Shown here piece by piece: positions 55,411-64,000 of a stretch of 64,000 nucleotides of DNA. The notes beneath the pieces are model-generated. The model was not told the DNA's origin. It searched no databases and was given only the letters and a program-made list of their open reading frames with translations. This stretch comes from Pseudomonadota bacterium (GTDB lineage Bacteria > Pseudomonadota > Gammaproteobacteria > Burkholderiales > SG8-39). The stretch spans positions 1 to 64,000 of the forward strand of contig JANXRZ010000090.1 in the NCBI GenBank assembly GCA_025352885.1, given 5' to 3'. Positions within the stretch are counted from its first letter, which is position 1; each line of letters begins with the position of its first letter. The translations under genes were made by a program, and so were the position numbers.

Positions 55411-55457
55411 AAGCACGAAGAACCCGGCCGTACAACCTGCGCTTGCCGGGGAGTCCT

Positions 55458-56405
55458 CTAGTACAGCGGTGCCGGGATTGATTCCTTGGGTTGCGCGAGG
55501 CTCGTGATGCCCGAGCGACCGGTAATGAAGTCCACCGCCGCTCGCCACACCGGCTCGGCGCGCAGGATGCGGTTATGGCCCAGCCCCTGCGTACTGAGCA
55601 GCCGGGATTTCGGCCAGGCCTTCGCGAACTTCGCGCCCTGCCCCCACGGCACCATGCGGTCGCCTTCGTCATGGATGATGAGTGCTTGGGCGTTGAGTCG
55701 CGGTGCAAGTGTCGCGACTTCGAGCTCGGACCATGCGACTCCATAGCGCTCCTCGATGGCCGCCTGCATGGCGCCCCGGACGCGCTCCGGGATGCTGTGC
55801 CAGCGGGCAAAGCGCCGAGAGTAGGCAACGATGTCCGCCGGGGGGCTGACGAGGACGATTTTCTCGAGCGGCAACCCTTGCGCGAGCGCGTAAGCCGCTG
55901 CGGTCGCGCCCAGCGAATGTCCGATCACCGCGCGCACACCGCCGTCGCGCAGGGCCACTTCACGCAGCGCGCCCGCGAAGTCCGGCAGGCCCGTGAGCCG
56001 CCCCTCGGACAATCCATGCGCGGGCTGGTCGTACGCGATGACGCGAAAGCCCGCGCCCGCAAGATGAAACACGAACCCGCGAAGCTGCGCCGCGTTGCCG
56101 CCCCAGCCGTGGGCGAGCAGCACCGCAGGCTGGTCGTCATCCGTCCCGCGCGGACCCCAGCGCCATGTCGAGATCAGACGCCCCTTGTAGGGCACGAAAG
56201 CTTGGCGCGCGTCGATCAAGTCGAAGAAAGACGATTCCGGATAGTTGGGTTTCGGAGGGGTCAGGAAGAGGCTTTCGGCCCACGCACCGGCAAGCGCCGG
56301 GGAAAACGCTGCGGAGGCCCGCATGGCCGCTCGACGCGCGAGCGTTTGAAATATAAATCGAACGTTCGTGCTATTTACGGTCGGGACTGAAAGCGCGGCA
56401 GGCAT
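55458..56405 (-). CDS. Alpha/beta hydrolase
   Basis: A 315-residue alpha/beta hydrolase. HGWGG (99-103) is the oxyanion loop, S164 the nucleophile (GHSLGA), HDEGDRMVP the acid and GLGHNRIL the histidine. The N-terminal FLTPP region is typical of a proteobacterial esterase group. ATG 56405 has a strong AAGGAG site 7 bases upstream. A palindrome shared with the tetR promoter lies at codons 13-16, so a second, internal start at 56324 is possible. It follows the TetR gene by 30 bases and is probably controlled by it. Confidence 0.85.
   Translation of the reverse strand: MPAALSVPTVNSTNVRFIFQTLARRAAMRASAAFSPALAGAWAESLFLTPPKPNYPESSFFDLIDARQAFVPYKGRLISTWRWGPRGTDDDQPAVLLAHGWGGNAAQLRGFVFHLAGAGFRVIAYDQPAHGLSEGRLTGLPDFAGALREVALRDGGVRAVIGHSLGATAAAYALAQGLPLEKIVLVSPPADIVAYSRRFARWHSIPERVRGAMQAAIEERYGVAWSELEVATLAPRLNAQALIIHDEGDRMVPWGQGAKFAKAWPKSRLLSTQGLGHNRILRAEPVWRAAVDFITGRSGITSLAQPKESIPAPLY
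56350..56368 (-). promoter_or_regulatory. Possible TetR operator and -10 box inside the hydrolase 5' end
   Basis: The palindrome CGAACGTTCG (56359-56368) is followed on the minus strand, after 3 bases, by TATATT (56350-56355). The same palindrome, with the same 3-base spacing to a -10-like box, occurs at the tetR gene. No good -35 is seen. Confidence 0.45.
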
Positions 56406-56435
56406 GGCGTTCTCCTTCGGGTGTTCTAGGGGGGT

Positions 56436-57098
56436 CTAGCGAGCGCGATTCAGGGCAACGGGGCTCGAAGCGGCTTTGGGTGCAGAGGGCGTTGCGTAGC
56501 GCGACAGCAGCGATTCGAAAGCGGCAATCGCCCGGTTTTGGGCTTCCATGTCACCGAGGAGGCGCCCGTGGTGGTGGGCGACCAGCACGATGCCCATCAT
56601 CTCGAATGCGAACTGGTCGGGATCCGTCGATCGGTGCAGGTGGCCGGCTCCGACGGCGAGCGTGACGGCACGTGCGATTACCGAGATTCCCCGGCGCTGC
56701 ATGCCGGCCACCGCATCGCGGATCGGGCCGGGCCGGTCGTCGTATTCGTGCGCAGCGGAGATCAGGATGCAGCCACCCGGGAGGCCCGAGTCGATCGTCC
56801 AGCCAACCCACCGGTTGAACATCGCACGCAAACGGGCCACGCCGCGCTCGACCGAAATGACGGGCTCGACGACGTGGGACGCGAAGTTGCGGGCGCCGTG
56901 GTCGAGGACCGCAAGCTGGAGGCCTTCGCGGGAGCCGAAATGCGCGAAGAGGCCGCTCTTCGACATGTCGGTCGCGTCCGCAAGCGTCCCGATCGTGAGG
57001 CCTTCCAGGCCCAGGCGACTCGCAATGCGCACAGCCTCGTCGAGGATCGCAGCGCGCGTTTCCTCGCCCTTGCTGGCGGTCTTGAGAGCGGCATTCAC
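56436..57098 (-). CDS. TetR family transcriptional regulator
   Basis: A 220-residue repressor. The N-terminal helix-turn-helix reads ETRAAILDEAVRIASRLGLE, then TIGTLADATDMSKSGLFAHF. The C-terminal domain is alpha-helical (TetR_C type) with GWTIDSGLPGGCIL. GTG 57098 is preferred: the alternative TTG 57134 would be the first bases of a -35 box and would place the operator palindrome inside the coding region. The palindrome CGAACGTTCG lies between -35 and -10 boxes, indicating autorepression. The hydrolase gene follows downstream. Confidence 0.87.
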   Translation of the reverse strand: MNAALKTASKGEETRAAILDEAVRIASRLGLEGLTIGTLADATDMSKSGLFAHFGSREGLQLAVLDHGARNFASHVVEPVISVERGVARLRAMFNRWVGWTIDSGLPGGCILISAAHEYDDRPGPIRDAVAGMQRRGISVIARAVTLAVGAGHLHRSTDPDQFAFEMMGIVLVAHHHGRLLGDMEAQNRAIAAFESLLSRYATPSAPKAASSPVALNRAR

Positions 57099-57105
57099 GG
57101 GGAGG

Positions 57106-57134
57106 AGAATAGAACGAACGTTCGTATCCGTCAA
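57106..57134 (-). promoter_or_regulatory. tetR promoter with palindromic operator in the spacer
   Basis: On the minus strand TTGACG (57129-57134) and TATTCT (57106-57111) are separated by exactly 17 bases. The spacer contains ACGAACGTTCGT (57114-57125), a perfect 12-bp palindrome. Only 7 bases separate the -10 box from GTG 57098, so the transcript may be leaderless. There is no ribosome site before this GTG. Confidence 0.65.
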
Positions 57135-57158
57135 TTCCCCACCCCGGCTCGTGTCGAG

Positions 57159-60038
<2,880 letters not shown>

Positions 60039-60155
60039 CAAGGGCTCTTCAAAGCAAGGCGGTCCCGCGTCTTTTTGACCGGGGACCGCGAAAGTTAACC
60101 TGCTACTATAACGGCTTTCCCGCAGTGCAATAAACCCCTTTCTTCCTTCCCGACG

Positions 60156-61406
60156 ATGCCGCCCTTGTCTGCGGTCGACCCCAAGCTTTCCGCTGAAGCT
60201 TCGCGCATGTCCCCCATGGAGTTGCGCGCCGGGGTAAGCCTCGCCTCACTGTTCGGCCTGCGCATGCTCGGGCTGTTCCTGATCCTGCCGGTGTTCGCGG
60301 TGCATGCGCCCCAGCTTGCTGGCGGAGACAACCTGACCTTGGTCGGGATCGCGCTCGGGGCCTACGGCCTTTCGCAGGCCATTCTGCAGATCCCGTTCGG
60401 GATGGCGTCCGACCGGTTCGGACGCAAGCCGATCATCGCGCTCGGCCTGATCGTATTTGCGCTGGGAAGTTTTTTGGCCGCTTCGGCGACCGACATTTAC
60501 GTGGCGATCGCCGGTCGGGCGCTGCAGGGCGCAGGAGCGATCTCGTCAGTGGTGGTCGCGCTTGCGGCGGACCTCACGCGCGAGGAACACCGGACCAAAA
60601 CGATGGGGATGATCGGCGCAACGATCGGCTTCGTCTTCGCGTTGTCGCTCGTTATTGCGCCCATCCTTTACGAATCGATCGGCATGAGCGGCCTGTTCGT
60701 GCTGACCGGCGTGCTGGCGCTTGCCGGGATTGCCGTCGTCTATGGCGTGATCCCCGATGTGCAGCTGACCGAGCATGCGGGCAGCGGGGCGGCGCCCAGC
60801 CTCGCGAGCATCGTGATGGATCTCGAGCTTGCACGTCTCAACTTCGGGATCTTCGCGCTCCACCTCGTGCAGATGGCGATGTTCGTGGTGCTGCCGGCTG
60901 CGCTGATCGAGGCCGGCCTGCCGGTAGGCGTGCACTGGAAGGCGTACCTGCCTGTGGTCCTCGTTTCTTTTGCGCTCATGGTCCCGCCGATTCTGTACGC
61001 CGATCGTCGCAACCGCCCCAAGGTGGTGATGACCGCCGCTGTCGGCCTCATGCTGCTGGTGCAGGGCGGCCTGGTGTTCGGCCACAGCCTAGCTGCGCTC
61101 ATCGTGCTCCTGCTGTTGTTTTTCACGGCCTTCAACGTGCTGGAAGCCATGCTCCCGTCGCTCGTCTCGCGCGTCGCCCCATCGCGCGCGCGCGGCAGCG
61201 CGATCGGCGTTTACAACACGACGCAAACCATGGGATTGTTCGCGGGCGGCCTCGCCGGCGGATGGCTCGCAAAACACCATGGCGCGGCGGCGGTGTACTG
61301 GCTCGGCGCAGCGCTCATGCTTATATGGCTAGTGCTTGTGGCTGGTATGCGCCCGGTCAACGCTGCGAAAACTCGGCCGTTGACTGTTGAACCGAACAGC
61401 ACATGA
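60156..61406 (+). CDS. MFS transporter (YajR-like)
   Basis: A 416-residue, 12-helix major facilitator. The motifs [19 protein letters not shown] and [14 protein letters not shown] are typical of YajR-like carriers, but the C-terminal YAM domain is missing. It lies between divergent uvrA and downstream ssb, a gene order I know as common in betaproteobacteria. The start at 60156 lacks a clear ribosome site; internal Met at 60207 is an alternative. Confidence 0.86.
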   Translation: MPPLSAVDPKLSAEASRMSPMELRAGVSLASLFGLRMLGLFLILPVFAVHAPQLAGGDNLTLVGIALGAYGLSQAILQIPFGMASDRFGRKPIIALGLIVFALGSFLAASATDIYVAIAGRALQGAGAISSVVVALAADLTREEHRTKTMGMIGATIGFVFALSLVIAPILYESIGMSGLFVLTGVLALAGIAVVYGVIPDVQLTEHAGSGAAPSLASIVMDLELARLNFGIFALHLVQMAMFVVLPAALIEAGLPVGVHWKAYLPVVLVSFALMVPPILYADRRNRPKVVMTAAVGLMLLVQGGLVFGHSLAALIVLLLLFFTAFNVLEAMLPSLVSRVAPSRARGSAIGVYNTTQTMGLFAGGLAGGWLAKHHGAAAVYWLGAALMLIWLVLVAGMRPVNAAKTRPLTVEPNST

Positions 61407-61457
61407 AGTGAAGATGTGCATGCACACGTACACGACGGATAACCCGGGAGACGCAAC

Positions 61458-61946
61458 ATGGCTTCGATCAACAAGGTAATTCTGGTGGGCAACCTCGGGC
61501 GCGACCCCGAGACGCGCTACATGCCCGACGGCGGCGCGGTCACCAACGTGAGCATCGCGACAACCGACACATGGAAGGACAAGACCAGCGGCGAGAAGAA
61601 GGAAGCCACCGAGTGGCACCGCGTGGTGTTCTTCAATCGCCTGGCCGAAATCGCGGGCGAGTATCTCAAGAAGGGCTCGCAGGTTTATGTCGAAGGCCGC
61701 CTGCGCACGCGCAAGTGGCAGGACAAGGAAGGCCAGGACAAGTACACGACCGAAATCGTATGCGACACGATGCAGATGCTGGGCGGCCGCCAGGGCATGG
61801 GCGAGGGCGGCGGCAAGGGCGGCGATCGAGGCGATTCGACGGACGCACGCGGCGGCCCGCCTTCGGAAGGGCGGCCTGCGCCTGCGGCCGGCGCTAAGAA
61901 GCCCGCCGGCAAGTTCGACGACATGGAAGACGACATTCCCTTCTAG
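61458..61946 (+). CDS. ssb: Single-stranded DNA-binding protein
   Basis: A 162-residue SSB. The OB-fold (1-110) starts [25 protein letters not shown] and includes [22 protein letters not shown] Gly-rich linker (111-150) leads to the acidic tip DDMEDDIPF, which recruits repair and replication partners. GGGAG precedes ATG 61458. It acts in replication, recombination and repair. Confidence 0.97.
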   Translation: MASINKVILVGNLGRDPETRYMPDGGAVTNVSIATTDTWKDKTSGEKKEATEWHRVVFFNRLAEIAGEYLKKGSQVYVEGRLRTRKWQDKEGQDKYTTEIVCDTMQMLGGRQGMGEGGGKGGDRGDSTDARGGPPSEGRPAPAAGAKKPAGKFDDMEDDIPF

Positions 61947-61948
61947 CC

Positions 61949-62779
61949 ATGAAGAGCAGCGCCGGAATCCTGTTGTCAGTCGCTGCGATGGCGGGTGCGC
62001 CTTCGGCCGTCGCGGCCGACCTGCCGATCTTCGATGCGCACCTGCATTACAGCCACGATGCGTGGGAAAGCGTGCCGCCGAAAGAGGCCATCGCCCTGCT
62101 TCGCAAGGCCGGCCTGCGGCGTGCGGTCGTTTCGAGTTCGAACGACGATGGCAACCAGAAGCTCCTCGCCGAGGCCCCCGACCTCATCCTGCCGTCCCTG
62201 CGGCCCTACCGCACGCGTGGTGAGCTTTCGACGTGGTTTCGCGACGAGACCGTGCTCACGTATCTCGAGCAGCGGCTGGCCAAGCACCGCTATGTGGCCA
62301 TTGGCGAATTTCATCTTTACGGTGCGGACGCCGACCTGCCGGTTCCCCGGCGGATGGTCCAGATTGCCAAGCAGCACAACCTGCTCCTGCATGCGCACTC
62401 CGACGCCGATGCGATCGAGCGCTTGTTCAAGCAGTGGCCGCAGGCACGCATCCTTTGGGCGCACTCCGGTTTCGGGCCGCCCGCGGGCCTGACCGAACTG
62501 CTTACGCGGCACAAGAATCTCTGGTGCGACCTGGCTTTCCGGACCGACCACGGCTCGGGCGGCAAGGTCAGTCCCGAATGGCGCTCCGTGTTCATGGCGT
62601 TCCCAGATCGCTTCATGGTGGGGACGGATAGCTACACCCCGGAGCGCTGGCCGTATGTCGTCGAGCATGCCAACTGGTCGCGCGAATGGATGAAAGACCT
62701 GCCGACCGCCGTAGCCGAGCGAATCGCCTACAAGAACGGCGAGGCAGTGTTCGGCGGGCCGATGTCCACGAAGAAGTAA
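61949..62779 (+). CDS. Secreted amidohydrolase-like TIM-barrel protein
   Basis: A 276-residue protein with a signal peptide (MKSSAGILLSVAAMAGAPSAVAAD). The metal motif DAHLHYS is at 29-35 (H31, H33). Later IGEFHLYG, LHAHSDAD and WAHSGFG fit the amidohydrolase-2 family (PF04909). Export of such a hydrolase is less common. It begins 2 bases after ssb and is followed 2 bases later by the YtkA-like gene, so it belongs to an operon with the peroxidase. Confidence 0.8.
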   Translation: MKSSAGILLSVAAMAGAPSAVAADLPIFDAHLHYSHDAWESVPPKEAIALLRKAGLRRAVVSSSNDDGNQKLLAEAPDLILPSLRPYRTRGELSTWFRDETVLTYLEQRLAKHRYVAIGEFHLYGADADLPVPRRMVQIAKQHNLLLHAHSDADAIERLFKQWPQARILWAHSGFGPPAGLTELLTRHKNLWCDLAFRTDHGSGGKVSPEWRSVFMAFPDRFMVGTDSYTPERWPYVVEHANWSREWMKDLPTAVAERIAYKNGEAVFGGPMSTKK

Positions 62780-62781
62780 TC

Positions 62782-63177
62782 ATGCGTCGGGCGCCTGCCA
62801 TCCTGTTGCTCGCGCCCTGCCTTGCCGCCGCGCAGCCATGCGCGCCCGGCCCTGGAAGCGCGCAACTCGACTCGTCGCGATATACGGTCGCGCTGCGTAC
62901 GGCGCCTGATCCTGTGGCGGTCGGTAAGCACTTTGCGCTCGAACTCGCCGTGTGCCCCAAAAGCGGCGCGAAGCCGCCCGAGAACGTTCGCGTGGATGCA
63001 CACATGCCGGAGCACCGGCACGGGATGAACTACACCGCGGAAGTGATTCCCGGGCCGGGCGGCACCTACCGGGCGCAAGGCCTGATGTTTCACATGCCCG
63101 GCCACTGGGAGATCCTGCTCGACCTGCGCTCGGGGGGGGAAACCGACCGCCTGGTCCGTTCCATGTCGATCGAATGA
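62782..63177 (+). CDS. YtkA/FixH-like exported protein
   Basis: A 131-residue protein with a signal peptide ending LAAAQPC. The body is one Ig-like beta domain with HMPEHRHGMNYTAEV and GLMFHMPGHWEILLDL. The His/Met-rich surface (MPEHRHGM, FHMPGHW) is typical of YtkA-like/FixH proteins and could bind copper. No enzyme activity is implied. ATG 62782 starts the signal peptide. Its stop overlaps the peroxidase start by 4 bases. Confidence 0.72.
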   Translation: MRRAPAILLLAPCLAAAQPCAPGPGSAQLDSSRYTVALRTAPDPVAVGKHFALELAVCPKSGAKPPENVRVDAHMPEHRHGMNYTAEVIPGPGGTYRAQGLMFHMPGHWEILLDLRSGGETDRLVRSMSIE

Positions 63178-64000
63178 AGTCCGCATTGATCTTGCCGCTC
63201 GTTGCCGGCGGGTTGGCGATTGGATTTTTAACTACTGAGATTGGTACGGCCAAGGGGCAGGCAGCGAGCCAGTCTTCAGGAAACATCCTGACATCGGAGA
63301 CGGAGTTCACGCAGTCCGAAATCGGACGCATCCTCCAGCACGGGCCGTGGCCGGTTGCGGTTCCGGCGGACCCGAGCAATCGGGTGTCCGGGAGGGCGGA
63401 CGCAGCCGAATTCGGCAGGCAGTTGTTCTCCGATCCGAGGTTGTCGGGAACCGGCAAATTCTCATGCGCGAGTTGCCACCTCCCGGAACTCGCCTTTGCC
63501 GATGGCAAACGGGTCGGCGTCGGCTTTGTGCAACTCGACCGAAATACGCCCGGCCTGCTCAACGTCCGGCTGAACCGCTGGTTCGGATGGGACGGGGCAG
63601 CCGACAGCCTGTGGTCGCAAAGCCTCCGGCCGATTGTGGACAAGCGGGAGATGGCGGCGAGCACATCGCATATTGGCAGGCTCGTGCGCGGTCACGCGGG
63701 GCTGGCGTCGGAGTACCGCAAAGTGTTCGGGGAGTCTCCATCTGCCGATGACGACGCCGTAACGGTCAACGCCGGCAAGGCACTGGCCGCTTTCCAGGAA
63801 ACGCTCGTGAGCGGTCGAACGCCGTTCGACGAGTTCCGGGATGCGCTCGAACATGGCGACGCCAGTGCAACGGCTCGATATCCAGCCGCCGCCCGGCGCG
63901 GCCTCAAGATCTTCGTCGGGAAAGGAAATTGCTTCGTCTGCCATTTCGGGCCGAACTTCACCAACGGGGAATTCGGTGACATCGGCATCCCGTTCTTCAA
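63174..64000 (+). CDS. Di-heme cytochrome c peroxidase (3' partial)
   Basis: The frame from ATG 63174 stays open to the last base (275 residues visible). After a signal-type N-terminus it shows heme motifs CASCH (98-102) and CFVCH (253-257). Between them are RNTPGLLNV and WDGAADSLWSQSLRPI, typical of the bacterial CcpA/MauG superfamily. It would reduce H2O2 or carry out oxidative modification in the periplasm. Its C-terminus is missing. It is translationally coupled to the YtkA-like gene. Confidence 0.88.
   Translation, partial: MKSALILPLVAGGLAIGFLTTEIGTAKGQAASQSSGNILTSETEFTQSEIGRILQHGPWPVAVPADPSNRVSGRADAAEFGRQLFSDPRLSGTGKFSCASCHLPELAFADGKRVGVGFVQLDRNTPGLLNVRLNRWFGWDGAADSLWSQSLRPIVDKREMAASTSHIGRLVRGHAGLASEYRKVFGESPSADDDAVTVNAGKALAAFQETLVSGRTPFDEFRDALEHGDASATARYPAAARRGLKIFVGKGNCFVCHFGPNFTNGEFGDIGIPFF

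Noticed and set aside
60039-60155. LexA (SOS) box upstream of uvrA
   Set aside because: No CTGT-N8-ACAG-like palindrome was found in this divergent region, so SOS control cannot be claimed.

Overview
The window is a high-GC, gene-dense stretch of a Gram-negative bacterium, most likely a betaproteobacterium of the Burkholderiales type. This rests on a Bug/TctC-type solute receptor, the gene order uvrA - MFS transporter - ssb, a four-gene gltIJKL cluster, a circularly permuted ATP-grasp / alpha-E / transglutaminase / Anbu cluster, and many lipoprotein and Sec signal peptides. About 65 protein genes are visible. I see no rRNA, tRNA, CRISPR array, transposase or phage gene, and no gene-free stretch longer than 300 bases. 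The first gene may be cut by the left edge and the last gene is cut by the right edge.

Layout. 1-8.4 kb: ATP-grasp half of an acyl-CoA synthetase, a crotonase, an MFS carrier, a NIPSNAP protein, a ChaC-like gamma-glutamylcyclotransferase, a D-2-hydroxyacid dehydrogenase, a CHRD lipoprotein, a secreted cupin, an HpcH/HpaI aldolase and a Bcr/CflA-like efflux carrier. 8.4-14.5 kb: a small basic protein, a FAD oxidoreductase, an orphan response regulator, an APC permease, a secreted nuclease and a GlcD-type oxidase. 14.5-19.4 kb: a tightly coupled run of nitroreductase, periplasmic binding protein, MFS carrier, small hydrolase and membrane aminopeptidase. 19.4-24.8 kb, minus strand: two tandem GSTs, gamma-glutamyltransferase, zinc alcohol dehydrogenase and metY. 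25.0-26.7 kb: prfC.

26.7-31.6 kb, minus strand: an AraC regulator followed by circularly permuted ATP-grasp, alpha-E protein, transglutaminase-like protein and the proteasome-like peptidase Anbu. This is the most unusual functional unit of the window, and here the transglutaminase-like member lacks its expected catalytic cysteine. 31.8-39.1 kb: CoA-binding protein, second NIPSNAP, HSL-type esterase, TPP enzyme, YkgJ-type protein, secreted protein, ECF sigma factor with a membrane partner, and a Bug receptor interrupted by one stop codon. 39.2-45.4 kb: aspartate/glutamate importer gltIJKL, divergent from aspA (aspartate to fumarate plus ammonia), then an M20 dipeptidase. 45.4-55.3 kb: acetoacetyl-CoA synthetase, an esterase, an SbmA/YddA-like ABC exporter and a complete dipeptide/oligopeptide ABC importer. 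55.4-57.1 kb: a TetR regulator and an alpha/beta hydrolase that share a 10-bp palindrome at their 5' ends. 57.2-64 kb: uvrA, MFS, ssb, then an operon of secreted amidohydrolase, YtkA/FixH-like protein and di-heme cytochrome c peroxidase.

Taken together the genes suggest a metabolically versatile heterotroph living on amino acids, peptides and organic acids, with several glutathione-related enzymes. Short dispersed repeats (GGGGTCAGAGTCGA family; a GGTGACAGGCACC element) sit at gene ends. Family assignments come from reading translated motifs; no database search was run.
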